This document shows, in pieces, positions 42,597-54,075 of a stretch of DNA of 64,000 bases. The notes under the pieces are model-generated. The model did no database searches. It saw only the letters and a program-made list of their open reading frames with translations, and was not told the DNA's origin. Made by a program: the position numbers and the translations under genes. Source of the stretch: Glaciimonas sp. (lineage in GTDB: Bacteria > Pseudomonadota > Gammaproteobacteria > Burkholderiales > Burkholderiaceae_D); NCBI GenBank assembly GCA_012927625.1, contig JABBOV010000003.1, positions 558,001-622,000 on the forward strand, read 5' to 3'. Within the stretch, counting starts at the first letter, position 1, and each line of letters begins with the position of its first letter.

Positions 42597-43892
42597 ATGT
42601 TCGACGTCGCCGTTTCATGCCTTGTGTTGACTGCATTTCTGTCCTATCTGAACCATCGGTTCATCGGCTTGCCGACCACGATTGGTGTCATGGGTATTGC
42701 TTTGCTGTTTTCGCTGGCGCTGTTCGGGCTCGACATACTTGGCTTTAGCGCCTTGCGTGACTATGAGGTGTCGCTGCTTTCGTCGGTCGATTTTTCGGTA
42801 TTGCTGATGCAGGGAATGCTGTCGCTATTGCTGTTCGCCGGTGCGCTGCACGTCGATTTAAGCGAATTGAAATCGCACAAATGGCAGGTCGGCATATTGG
42901 CAATTTTCGGTACCCTGGCTTCGACTGCGCTGGTCGGCTTTGGCCTGTGGGCAATCCTGCCATACACCGGTGCCGCCCTGCCGCTGTCCTATTGCCTGAT
43001 CTTCGGCGCACTGATTTCCCCCACCGATCCGATTGCCGTCATGGGCATTCTGAAGTCGGCCGGCGCACCGAAGAGTCTGGCAATCGTCATCGCCGGCGAG
43101 TCGCTGTTCAACGATGGCGTCGGCGTGGTGCTGTTTTCTCTGATGCTGGCGATGGTGAGCAGCGGCGAAGCACCGACTGTAGCGCACGGCGCCATGCTGC
43201 TGCTGGAGGAAGGTGGCGGCGGCATTGCGTTCGGATTGGCACTCGGATATCTGACCTATTACATGCTTAAGAGCATCGACAGCTACCAGGAAGAGGTGTT
43301 GATCACGCTGGCCGCTGTGCTTGGTGGATATGCACTGGCGAGCCGCTTGCACGTATCTGGTCCACTGGCGATGGTGGTTGTCGGGCTGATCATCGGCAAT
43401 CATGGTCGCGCACTGGCGATGTCGGACAAGACACGCCAAAACGTGGATATGTTCTGGGAACTGCTCGATTCGATACTCAATGCAGTGTTGTTCGTGCTGA
43501 TCGGACTAGAAGTGATCCTGATCGAATTCTCAACCGGCCTGGCGCTGGCGGCGGCAGCCGTTATTGCACTTACCTTGACTGCACGGCTGTTATCAGTCGG
43601 GGTGCCAATCAGCCTGATGAGCCGGGTGTTCAAGTTACCGCAGGGTGCTTTGCGTGTGCTCACCTGGGGCGGATTGCGCGGCGGCATTTCTGTCGCACTG
43701 GCGCTTTCGCTGCCTGCTGGCCCAGAGCGAGATCTGGTGCTGACATTGACATACGCGGTCGTGGTGTTTTCGATCCTGGTTCAGGGACTTAGCATCGGCA
43801 AGGTGGTACGTGTTGTGAGTACATCTGACAACCTGAACTTGAATCAATCGCAGGCATCCCTTTTATCACACTCCAGCGAAAGAGAATTTTGA
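42597..43892 (+). CDS. CPA1 family cation/proton antiporter
   Basis: A 431-aa membrane protein with about 12 hydrophobic helices. Family motifs are SPTDPIAVMGIL, GESLFNDGVGVVLF (ion-site aspartate) and the late GGLRGGISVALALSLP. It is a Na+(K+)/H+ exchanger of the NhaP/YjcE type. In line with the N-ATPase, it points to cation handling as the module's task. GGAAG precedes the ATG; its stop overlaps the next start (TTGA). Confidence 0.92.
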   Translation: MFDVAVSCLVLTAFLSYLNHRFIGLPTTIGVMGIALLFSLALFGLDILGFSALRDYEVSLLSSVDFSVLLMQGMLSLLLFAGALHVDLSELKSHKWQVGILAIFGTLASTALVGFGLWAILPYTGAALPLSYCLIFGALISPTDPIAVMGILKSAGAPKSLAIVIAGESLFNDGVGVVLFSLMLAMVSSGEAPTVAHGAMLLLEEGGGGIAFGLALGYLTYYMLKSIDSYQEEVLITLAAVLGGYALASRLHVSGPLAMVVVGLIIGNHGRALAMSDKTRQNVDMFWELLDSILNAVLFVLIGLEVILIEFSTGLALAAAAVIALTLTARLLSVGVPISLMSRVFKLPQGALRVLTWGGLRGGISVALALSLPAGPERDLVLTLTYAVVVFSILVQGLSIGKVVRVVSTSDNLNLNQSQASLLSHSSEREF

Positions 43893-45031
43893 CTATTCCT
43901 ACCAATGTTACTCACCAACCCCGCCAGGAACACAGCGTTCCGTGGTTCTGGCCCCTGGCTGCCGCAATCGAACTCGGCGAGGATGGCATGCAGCTGTTTC
44001 AAGATAACCTGCGTCACATTGCACAAGCAGAAAAAATCACTACGCCACCTGAGCCGGAGTGGGCAACATCGAACCGCATCCTGTTGGATCTCGATACGAT
44101 GCGACTGCGGGATTTTTCAGCGCTTGGCGCCAAGCATACGCAGACACCGGTTTTGATCGACGCGCCCTATGCAGGCCACAGCTCGACAATCGCCGACTAC
44201 GCGATCGGTCAGAGTCTGGTCGAAACATTCCAGGCGAACGGCCTGGAGCATGTGTTGGTAACAGACTGGAAGGGCGCCACCGGCGCGATGAAGAACTTCG
44301 ACATCGACAAGTACCTCGCGGAAATCAATGTCGCCGTCGATCATCTCGGGGGCGTCGTCGACCTCATCGGCCTATGTCAGGGCGGCTGGATGAGCGCGAT
44401 GTACGCAGCACGTTTCCCAGCAAAGGTACGCACTCTGGTGCTGGCCGGCGCCCCCATCGATACCGATGCCGGCGATGGTCCAATCAAGAAACTTGCCCAT
44501 ACCCTGTCTTTGAGCCTGTACCAAGAAATGGTGGTCGCGGGCGGCGGCTGCATGCGCGGAAAAACGATGCTCGCCGGATGGAAAAGCATGAATCCAGAAC
44601 AGCAATATATGGGGAAGTATCTCGAGCTGTATCAGAACATCGAGGACAAGAACTATATCAAGCGCACGGAGAAATTTGAGCGCTGGTATGAAAATCCGAT
44701 TGATCTTCCTGGCACTTATTATCTACAAGCAATTCAGCAGATTTTCAAGGAAAACCGTTTGGCGAAAGGGAAATTCGTCGGTCTTGGCCAGTGCCTGTCA
44801 TTGAAAGATATCGTCTGCCCCGTTTATCTGCTAGCAGGGTCGGAAGACGACATAACCACGCAGGAACAGGTATTCGACGCGGAAAAATATCTCGGCACGC
44901 CAAAGACGGAAATCATCAAGAAGCTCGCCTCTGGTGGCCATATTGGGCTGTTCATGGGAACAAAGACTTTGACCGAGTGCTGGCCCGATATTGCACGCTG
45001 GGTCCGGTCCGACGGCAAGGCCAGGGTCTGA
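43889..45031 (+). CDS. Polyhydroxyalkanoate depolymerase/synthase-like alpha/beta hydrolase
   Basis: A 380-aa alpha/beta hydrolase with a cysteine nucleophile in GLCQGGW, the aspartate in AGSEDDITT and the histidine in GGHIGLFMG. Segments such as APYAGHSSTIADY, VTDWKGA and YYLQAIQQIFKENRLAKG recall intracellular PHB depolymerase PhaZ; the GxCxGG box is that of PhaC synthases. The direction of reaction cannot be told from sequence. No signal peptide; cytosolic. It starts with TTG and is coupled to the antiporter, the last gene of the N-ATPase operon. Confidence 0.8.
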   Translation: MTIPTNVTHQPRQEHSVPWFWPLAAAIELGEDGMQLFQDNLRHIAQAEKITTPPEPEWATSNRILLDLDTMRLRDFSALGAKHTQTPVLIDAPYAGHSSTIADYAIGQSLVETFQANGLEHVLVTDWKGATGAMKNFDIDKYLAEINVAVDHLGGVVDLIGLCQGGWMSAMYAARFPAKVRTLVLAGAPIDTDAGDGPIKKLAHTLSLSLYQEMVVAGGGCMRGKTMLAGWKSMNPEQQYMGKYLELYQNIEDKNYIKRTEKFERWYENPIDLPGTYYLQAIQQIFKENRLAKGKFVGLGQCLSLKDIVCPVYLLAGSEDDITTQEQVFDAEKYLGTPKTEIIKKLASGGHIGLFMGTKTLTECWPDIARWVRSDGKARV

Positions 45032-45093
45032 CTGCGAACTGAATTTTTAACAACTCAGGTTGCCGCCCACCCAACCTTGTATGCTACAGAAGA

Positions 45094-45127
45094 GCCGTTA
45101 AGCAACGGCGGGGGCGCTCGCCCCCCG
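45094..45127 (+). other. Tandem hairpins after the N-ATPase operon
   Basis: Two adjacent hairpins: GCCGTT/AACGGC (45094-45109) and GGGGGC/GCCCCC (45110-45125). They lie about 60 bp after the last operon gene, before convergent secA. There is no T-run, so transcript ending would need Rho, or the hairpins protect the 3' end. Confidence 0.5.
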
Positions 45128-45196
45128 TGATGTGACTAAGGCTTGTATACGCATTACGGGCAAGTCCGTTTTTTGATACAAAACGACTACCGCGCC

Positions 45197-47962
<2,766 letters not shown>

Positions 47963-48174
47963 ACTTGGATTCTAAAAAAGCGCCGGAAAAATGACTCGAT
48001 GCATCTGCATTGGGCATCTGCACTGCATAACTGCTAGCATCGGGCCGGACTATGTTTAACATTGGATTTTAGCATGCGACTTTTTGCATGTTGGGCTTAC
48101 TTAGCCGGAAGCAATGCTCAATTGCCATTACTTAAACTTTACCAAAAAGAAAAATCGGCATTAAAAACGTATTT

Positions 48175-49131
48175 TTACCGTAGCGCCACAACTTTCGCCA
48201 GATCGGCTCCGGCTGCGAGAAACTTGTTCGGATCTTGGGCCACGCCCTTGACGCGCACTTCGAAATGCAGATGCGCGCCAGTAGAACGGCCAGTCGAGCC
48301 AATATCGGCCACATGCTGGCCGCGCTTGACGATGTCGCCGATGTGCACCAGCAGGCGCGACGCATGCGCATAACGGGTGACAATATCGTTGCCGTGGTCA
48401 ATCTCCAGCATGTTGCCGTAATCGTTATGGAACTCGGACGCGATGACCACTCCGCCTGCCGCGGCCACGATCGGGGTGCCGGTTGGGGCCGGGAAATCGA
48501 TCCCCTCATGAAAGGTGCTGCGCCCAGTAAACGGATCGAAGCGCACCCCAAAACCGGACGCGACATAATTCACCTTGACCGGCTGATTGGTGGGCAGCAG
48601 TTTCGACTGGATCTTGTCGGCCATCAGAGTCGACTCCAGCACATTCATGTAATCGGCCCGATGCTCGACATCGGTTGTCATGGCATCGAGCAATTTCTGG
48701 AAGTCTGTCAGGCTCAAATCCGGTCCGGTCTGCCGCTCCAGACTGGACGGCGCCGCACCGCCACGACCGGGCAATGCCTTGAAGTTAAAATCTTCCGGCT
48801 TGACGCCGGCCAGTCCCTGCACCCGTTCGCCGAGTGCATCTAGCCGCACTAACTGGGCCTGCATCTGGCCCAGCCGCACCGCCATGAAAGCCAAGTTTTG
48901 CTTCAAAAATTTGTCTTGCCGGCTGGCCTGATCGGTCTCCGATTGCGCGACCAATCCCAGTAAAAAGGGGGAGGTAATCCCGGTTCCAAAACGCAGCGTC
49001 AGGGCCTGCAGCAAAACTGCGCCGACTGCGACTGCAGCCAAAAAGACCAGCATTGCCAGTAGCAGATGCTTTTTGGTCAGGGTAATGGATTTGGCCTGGG
49101 CTAGGCGTGGGTGCAGCAGAATGACTTGCAT
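48175..49131 (-). CDS. M23 family peptidase (LytM-type), membrane-anchored
   Basis: A 318-aa protein with an N-terminal membrane helix (about 23-45), a periplasmic coil, and a peptidase M23 domain at about 200-310. The zinc ligand motifs are HEGIDFPAP (H and D) and the HLHFEVR box with its histidines. It is an endopeptidase or an amidase activator acting on peptidoglycan. Adjacent to secA and divergent from dciA, a conserved arrangement in betaproteobacteria. Confidence 0.92.
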   Translation of the reverse strand: MQVILLHPRLAQAKSITLTKKHLLLAMLVFLAAVAVGAVLLQALTLRFGTGITSPFLLGLVAQSETDQASRQDKFLKQNLAFMAVRLGQMQAQLVRLDALGERVQGLAGVKPEDFNFKALPGRGGAAPSSLERQTGPDLSLTDFQKLLDAMTTDVEHRADYMNVLESTLMADKIQSKLLPTNQPVKVNYVASGFGVRFDPFTGRSTFHEGIDFPAPTGTPIVAAAGGVVIASEFHNDYGNMLEIDHGNDIVTRYAHASRLLVHIGDIVKRGQHVADIGSTGRSTGAHLHFEVRVKGVAQDPNKFLAAGADLAKVVALR

Positions 49132-49173
49132 ATCGATCCTCTATGGTGCGCCGGATATGATAAGGTTCAGCGG

Positions 49174-49677
49174 ATGCGGTCATCCTCCTCTTCCTATACT
49201 CCTTACCAACGTAGCGCTAGTCCGGCGCAGTCAGCGCGCGCGCCACAAGACGCCATGGATTTTTTGCGCGGACACGACAAAATGGCTGCGCTGATGCCTA
49301 CCGCCACCAGAATGGCGGCGCTGCAAACGGATTGTGCGACGGCGCTACCCGCAATGTTCGAAGCCTGCGCCATCTTGCAATTCGAATCCGGCCAGTTGGT
49401 GCTATCGACGCCGAATGCTGCACTAGCTGCCAAACTCAAGCAACAGTTGCCGAAACTGCAGGATTTATTGCTCAAGCGCGGCTGGCAGATTAGCGCAATC
49501 CGTCTCAAAGTGCAAGTTGTCAAAAGCCTGGAAAAAGCCATCCCGGTCAAGCAAGCGACCCTATCGGAGCCAGCCCGTTCGGCGCTGGCGGTGCTGGCCG
49601 ATACGTTGGAAAACTCACCCCGCAACGCAGCGCTGAAAGCCGCCCTTGACGCCATGTCGCGCCGCAATCACGCCTGA
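49174..49677 (+). CDS. dciA: DciA family protein (DUF721), probable replicative helicase loader
   Basis: A 167-aa protein of the DUF721/DciA family, which in many bacteria loads the replicative helicase DnaB. The fold is a short KH-like domain (about 35-110; LQFESGQLVLSTPNAALAAK and LKQQLPKLQDLLLKRGW). The ATG at 49174 is preceded by AAGG and the frame is divergent from the M23 peptidase gene; a start 21 codons upstream would overlap that gene. Confidence 0.85.
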   Translation: MRSSSSSYTPYQRSASPAQSARAPQDAMDFLRGHDKMAALMPTATRMAALQTDCATALPAMFEACAILQFESGQLVLSTPNAALAAKLKQQLPKLQDLLLKRGWQISAIRLKVQVVKSLEKAIPVKQATLSEPARSALAVLADTLENSPRNAALKAALDAMSRRNHA

Positions 49678-49715
49678 TTACGACTATTTTCCACTTTATC
49701 CATTATTAAAATAAT

Positions 49716-49788
49716 GGCGGGTATGCCTAAAAATGCTATGTTTTCCGCATTATTTCATTAATAAAAATAAAATACGGCGTCCAGTACT
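49716..49788 (+). repeat. 73-bp intergenic repeat, copy 5
   Basis: Begins CGGGTATGCCTAAAAATGCT (one base into the listed interval), has TTTTCCGCATTATTTCATTA as its middle and AAAATACGGCGTCCAGTACT as tail. It lies between the convergent genes dciA and ftrD, and its last bases touch the ftrD stop codon. Confidence 0.72.
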
Positions 49789-51160
49789 ACCAGATCCAGA
49801 ACATCAGCACCCAGTTGACATCGACTAGTGCCAGCGCCAGTGCGAACACACCTAGCGCCGCCATCCGTTGCAATCTAGTCGTAGCGTACTGGTGGGCAAT
49901 ACCCACTGCCAGCCTGAACGACCAGAGACTGGCGCCGATAAGCAGTATCAGCCGCAGGTCACTGATCCAGAACACCGGTACTCCATCGTTTTTGAGCAAG
50001 TTGACGGTCAGCGCCGACAAGCCCAGAAACACGCCGCAACCGGCCAGTGGAATCAGCGCCTGGCACAAGTGATAAAAACGCTGGCGCTGCCACGGCCCCA
50101 GCAAGCGACTGGCCAGCCCGATGATGGCAGAGAGCGCGCAACCCATTAACACCCCCATGCCCAGAATGTAGCTCGCCACCAGGCTGCCATCAAGCCAGGA
50201 AAAGACATCGCGCTGCATCGGATAATTGGTCAACAGCCACCACGGCGCGTTCTCGGCGAACGGCCACAGGATGTCGCGCTCAATCAGCCATCCGGCAGCC
50301 AATTGCTTGACCTCAATGAAATGCGGATTGACGCCCCACTGAAAAGCCCCAAGCGCGATGCCGAGCAGACCGAACAGGATCAGCACGCTTTGCCAGCCGG
50401 TAGCTAATTGCGCGCCCAGCTTGACCACTTCGTGATTCGGCGCCCGGGCGCTCAGTACAATGGCGTCGCGATGGCCGCTGCAGCGTCCACACATATGGCA
50501 ATCGCTGGCGCCTTGCATCTGGCGCATCGCCACTAGTGGCGCGCAATTGATCGGCTGAATCGGGATCACGCTATGGTAGGACTTGCGCCAAGCGTCAACA
50601 TCGACCTTGTTGTGCATCGGCGCCAGCTTGCTGAGTACCTCGAATACACCATTGACCGGGCACAGATATTTGCACCAAACCCGCTTTTCGCGTCCGTACA
50701 GATAACCGACCATGATGGCCGCTGCAGTGGAGCCGCCCAGTACCAGCAATACCGCTTTGGGGTACTGATACACGCTGACCAGCTGACCGTACAGTGTGGT
50801 CATGCTGAACGCCACAAAGGGCCAGCCGCCCCAGCGCATCCAGCGTGGAATGGCGCGGTTGCGACCCTTGCTGCTAGCCCATTCCGTCAAGGAACCTTCC
50901 GGGCACAGCACGCCGCACCAGGCCCGCCCTACCAGCAGCATGCTAAGTAGCACGAATGGCCACCAGATGCCCCAGAATACGAACTGGGCAAAAATGGTCA
51001 GATTATTCACAATGTGCGCGCTCTCGTCCGGCAGCGGCAAGACCGCCGGTACCACCAGCAACGTTACGTAAAACAGCACCACCACCCATTGCACGCGCCG
51101 TATCAGGCGACCATTGCCTTGGAGCCAGTTTCCCAGCGGGGCCAGCGTCAGCGCACTCAT
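49787..51160 (-). CDS. ftrD: Polyferredoxin of a ferrous-iron uptake system (FtrD-like)
   Basis: A 457-aa membrane protein with about eight hydrophobic helices and iron-sulfur cysteine motifs. CGVLCP (with the preceding WCG) and CKYLCP are NapH/MauN-type; the soluble cluster motif is DCHMCGRCSGH. In FtrABCD systems FtrD is proposed to supply or remove electrons for iron transport. The start at 51160 is chosen because its ATG overlaps the ftrC stop (ATGA); a start 16 codons earlier is possible. The third cluster motif lacks the fourth cysteine of a standard ferredoxin site. Confidence 0.85.
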   Translation of the reverse strand: MSALTLAPLGNWLQGNGRLIRRVQWVVVLFYVTLLVVPAVLPLPDESAHIVNNLTIFAQFVFWGIWWPFVLLSMLLVGRAWCGVLCPEGSLTEWASSKGRNRAIPRWMRWGGWPFVAFSMTTLYGQLVSVYQYPKAVLLVLGGSTAAAIMVGYLYGREKRVWCKYLCPVNGVFEVLSKLAPMHNKVDVDAWRKSYHSVIPIQPINCAPLVAMRQMQGASDCHMCGRCSGHRDAIVLSARAPNHEVVKLGAQLATGWQSVLILFGLLGIALGAFQWGVNPHFIEVKQLAAGWLIERDILWPFAENAPWWLLTNYPMQRDVFSWLDGSLVASYILGMGVLMGCALSAIIGLASRLLGPWQRQRFYHLCQALIPLAGCGVFLGLSALTVNLLKNDGVPVFWISDLRLILLIGASLWSFRLAVGIAHQYATTRLQRMAALGVFALALALVDVNWVLMFWIW

Positions 51161-51984
51161 GCTGTTGCTGGGCGACCCGAGCGCATCATCCAGCGGATTA
51201 CCAGCCAATAAGCGAAGAAAACCAGCAGGGTCAGCAGATCGGGACGGGCCCGGTAGCCGGTGAAAGAGGACACCAAACTGCCTAGTACGGAACCGTCATC
51301 GAGCAACCGGGTGGTATCCCAGACTTGCGCCACGATCACCGGCAGTAGTTGCACATCGATCAGTTTCTCCACTCCGCTCAGGAGCAGCGAACACGCCAGT
51401 AGCAGCAACAGAATTTCTGTGACACGAAAAAATACGCGCCATGAAATCAGCTTACCGCCTAATTGCAGCAGCGCAAATGTAGCGCCTGCAAGTATTACTC
51501 CCAGGCCCAGCGCCAACCAAAATTGTGTCGAGGCGAACCCATTGCTGCCCATTGCCAGGCTGGATAAAAACACCACCGTTTCGCTGCCCTCGCGCGCTAC
51601 CGCAATTGCCGCCAATGAAAACACTCCCCACCAATTTTCGGCTTGCGTGCTGACGCTTAACGCCTGCTCCATGTCCCGCTTCAAGCGCCGTCCATTGCGG
51701 CGCATCCAGAACACCATTTGGACAATCAGAACTGCCGCCACTAGCAGCATCCCGGCCATGAAGTATGCATGCCCTTGCTCCGACAGCAGATCGTTCATCG
51801 CCCCGATTCCCAGCCCGAGCAGGAAAGCCCCCGCGAGGCCCGCCAATACACCGCCCCACAGATATTTAAGGCCGCGCGCGCCGGCCGGATTGTGCGATAA
51901 CCAGGCATACAGAATGCCGACCACCAACATCGCTTCGACGGTTTCGCGCCACATTACGAATAGGATTTGAGTGAAATTTTGCAT
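51157..51984 (-). CDS. ftrC: FTR1 family iron permease (FtrC)
   Basis: A 275-aa polytopic permease of the FTR1 family. The iron-passage motifs are RETVE (13-17) and REGSE (131-135), each within a membrane helix. It transports iron across the inner membrane, probably after Fe(II) handling by FtrA and FtrB. It follows ftrB by 30 bp and overlaps ftrD by 4 bases. Confidence 0.92.
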   Translation of the reverse strand: MQNFTQILFVMWRETVEAMLVVGILYAWLSHNPAGARGLKYLWGGVLAGLAGAFLLGLGIGAMNDLLSEQGHAYFMAGMLLVAAVLIVQMVFWMRRNGRRLKRDMEQALSVSTQAENWWGVFSLAAIAVAREGSETVVFLSSLAMGSNGFASTQFWLALGLGVILAGATFALLQLGGKLISWRVFFRVTEILLLLLACSLLLSGVEKLIDVQLLPVIVAQVWDTTRLLDDGSVLGSLVSSFTGYRARPDLLTLLVFFAYWLVIRWMMRSGRPATA

Positions 51985-52014
51985 GATTGAATGATGGAAT
52001 AAATACCGGAAAAT

Positions 52015-52350
52015 TTATTGTGCGACGATGCTGCCCTGACCCACGCTGATATGAAAATCATCGAAATACTTGTACTCGCCGGGTTGCAATGGGTAAATCA
52101 CGACAAATGATGTGCCGCCGGGACTCAGCGCCTTTTCCTTACGCAATTGTTTACTCTCGAACTCGATTGCTTCGGTGCCGACATTATGAATTTCCAGTTT
52201 GAATTTCTTGCCGGCCGGCACCTGCAACACCTTCGGCGTGAAAACGCCGTTATTGCAATTCAGCCCGAAGCTCAGCAAATCCTCCCCCGCCGAAGCAGCC
52301 CCTGCCAACAATAGTGTGGCGCAAAATACACTGAATTTTTTCAACATCAC
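52015..52350 (-). CDS. ftrB: Periplasmic cupredoxin-like iron transport protein (FtrB)
   Basis: A 111-aa secreted protein with a signal peptide (MLKKFSVFCATLLLAGAASA after the first Met) and an EfeO/cupredoxin fold (KFKLEIHNVGTEAIEFESKQ; LQPGEYKYFDDFH). In Bordetella FtrB is proposed to oxidise Fe(II) together with FtrA. Located between ftrA and ftrC. Confidence 0.9.
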   Translation of the reverse strand: MMLKKFSVFCATLLLAGAASAGEDLLSFGLNCNNGVFTPKVLQVPAGKKFKLEIHNVGTEAIEFESKQLRKEKALSPGGTSFVVIYPLQPGEYKYFDDFHISVGQGSIVAQ

Positions 52351-52409
52351 ATCTCCCGAACCTGGGCCGGATCATCGGCCCGGCATGCATAAATTGATAA
52401 ATCGATTAA

Positions 52410-52949
52410 TTAATACCCACCCCTTTTACCGGTGCCGGCAAAGGTGAAATCGTAATTCACGTCAAACGGCTTGAACCACTTTGCAACGCCGGTTTCCTTG
52501 TCGACATGGCGGCCGAAGTGGGAGTTGACCGACGGCGGCAACACGGTGAGCTTCAATTGGTACTTGCCGGGGCCGGACAACTTCACGTTATCGCCATAAT
52601 GCGGACCATCGCTGGCTTGCATTGGCATCATTTCACCGGCCGCCTTGAAGTTACTGCCGACCTTGCTCAGTTCATACTTCACCACCAGATACGGAATCCA
52701 GTCGCCTTCGGCAAACGCGTTCGGATTGTCCTTGACCGCGTGGACATCGGCCTCCAGGTGAATGTCGGAAGTCTCAACTTTGCCCATCATGCCTTCAGGA
52801 TCCATCTTGATCGGTTGCAAATACACTGCGCCAATTTCCATTCCGTGCAAAATCTGGTGCTTGCCGATCGGCGTTTCAGCCGCGTGGGCGGCGCTGCTGA
52901 TAATTAATGCCAAACTCGAGAACAATACTGTGCTGAGAGATTTTTTCAC
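52410..52949 (-). CDS. ftrA: Periplasmic P19/Tp34 family iron-binding protein (FtrA)
   Basis: A 179-aa protein with a signal peptide (1-23) and a P19-type domain. Conserved metal ligands lie in GMEIGAVYLQPIKM, HLEADVHA, MPMQASDGPHYGD and SHFGRH (His and Met). It is the first gene of the operon and would capture ferrous iron, possibly with copper at its second site. A Fur box lies 51 bp upstream. Confidence 0.93.
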   Translation of the reverse strand: MKKSLSTVLFSSLALIISSAAHAAETPIGKHQILHGMEIGAVYLQPIKMDPEGMMGKVETSDIHLEADVHAVKDNPNAFAEGDWIPYLVVKYELSKVGSNFKAAGEMMPMQASDGPHYGDNVKLSGPGKYQLKLTVLPPSVNSHFGRHVDKETGVAKWFKPFDVNYDFTFAGTGKRGGY

Positions 52950-52999
52950 GGTGTACTTGCCTTCATTGCGGTTATTGAATGCAAGGATTCTAACACGTA

Positions 53000-53018
53000 G
53001 ATAAGAACAATTCTCATT
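53000..53018 (-). promoter_or_regulatory. Fur box upstream of ftrA
   Basis: The 19-base palindrome GATAAGAACAATTCTCATT (on the minus strand AATGAGAATTGTTCTTATC) closely fits the Fur consensus GATAATGATAATCATTATC. It lies 51 bp upstream of the ftrA start, which predicts repression of ftrABCD by iron-loaded Fur. Confidence 0.75.
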
Positions 53019-53111
53019 TGTATTTAAGATTTTTATATATTCAGCTTGCGCAATATCAGTAGCGTGGGCCCTGCGCTACTAAAACCCACACTATTTTGCG
53101 CATCTGACCGT

Positions 53112-53948
53112 TCAGCGTTGTTTTTTAGGCCGAAATACGCCGGCGTCGGTGTAAAACGCAGCATCCTGCCCCGGCCACCATCCCGGCACGCCGAGCACCG
53201 GCAATGGCGTGAAACCGGCGGTGGTCAAGCCTGGACCCATTAATTCCTGAGCGACCTGGCGGTCTACCCAGGCGCGGCGCGCGGCAGGGCACAGAGCAAA
53301 ATAAGCGCCATCCACCATCACCACGCGGCTGTGGGCGGTAATCGCCCGGTAAGGCGACACCAGTTTTTCCATCAACGCATGGCCGAACAACCAGACTTCG
53401 ACCGCGCTGCCGTAATCGGCACGCTGTCCAATGAACGCCTCTTGCCATTGGTGATTACGTAGCGCGTCCACCAGCGAGCGGCCTGGCGGCGCATCGTGCA
53501 CCACCAGCAGCGCCGCATTTTCATCGAAAATTGTGGCCGCGTCCCGGGCCGGCCCACGCGCCTTGCCGACGCCGGACTGCGCAATTTGTGCCGCTTGCAG
53601 GGCATTGAGTTGGCGCTTGATGCGCGGAAAACTGAGCCAGACCAGCGCATTGAAAAAATCGTGCAGATTGGCGCGGGTCGGTACGCAACCGGTGGCGCTG
53701 ATGAAAGCTTCATAAGCCGTGTCCGCCGGCAACGCAGCCTGCGGCACAAAAGAGAGCGCCAAGCCGGCATGGTTACGCAAACCGTCGGCGGCGGCGCACG
53801 CATTGAGCGCCTGCCGCCAGTCGGCAGCGCCCGTCACGCGCTGCGCGGCCGCTAGCACGCCAGCCAACCAAGGCCGCGTCCAGTCTATCGGCGCATGCAC
53901 CGAAGCGAGTGCAGGTTCAAGCGTCGCGGCCACAGGAATCCCGTTCAT
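53112..53948 (-). CDS. DUF3025 domain-containing protein
   Basis: A 278-aa protein with the DUF3025 signature TRANLHDFFNALVWLSFPRI, then KRQLNALQA, and DENAALLVVHD. The role is unknown; the family is common in betaproteobacteria. No signal peptide or membrane helix is visible. The spacer to pyrC carries a copy of the 73-bp repeat. Confidence 0.85.
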   Translation of the reverse strand: MNGIPVAATLEPALASVHAPIDWTRPWLAGVLAAAQRVTGAADWRQALNACAAADGLRNHAGLALSFVPQAALPADTAYEAFISATGCVPTRANLHDFFNALVWLSFPRIKRQLNALQAAQIAQSGVGKARGPARDAATIFDENAALLVVHDAPPGRSLVDALRNHQWQEAFIGQRADYGSAVEVWLFGHALMEKLVSPYRAITAHSRVVMVDGAYFALCPAARRAWVDRQVAQELMGPGLTTAGFTPLPVLGVPGWWPGQDAAFYTDAGVFRPKKQR

Positions 53949-53974
53949 CCATATCTACTGTATTTAGAATAAGT

Positions 53975-54046
53975 GGGAGTATAGGTAAAAACAGTGGTAT
54001 GTCCGCATATTAATTGTGCGGAATGTAAAAATACAGCGCTCTGTAT
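53975..54046 (+). repeat. 73-bp intergenic repeat, copy 6
   Basis: The best-structured copy. It begins GGGAGTATAGGTAAAAACAG (with one G more than others), has TCCGCA/TGCGGA (54002-54007 and 54017-54022) as a central hairpin and ATACAG/CTGTAT (54031-54036 and 54041-54046) as a perfect 3' hairpin. It lies between pyrC and the DUF3025 gene. Confidence 0.82.
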
Positions 54047-54075
54047 CAAATTTTTCAAAGAATAAAACAAGTCGC

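Noticed and set aside
45094-45127. Riboswitch or ordinary terminator after the N-ATPase operon
   Set aside because: Placed after the last gene, no known riboswitch core and no T-run.
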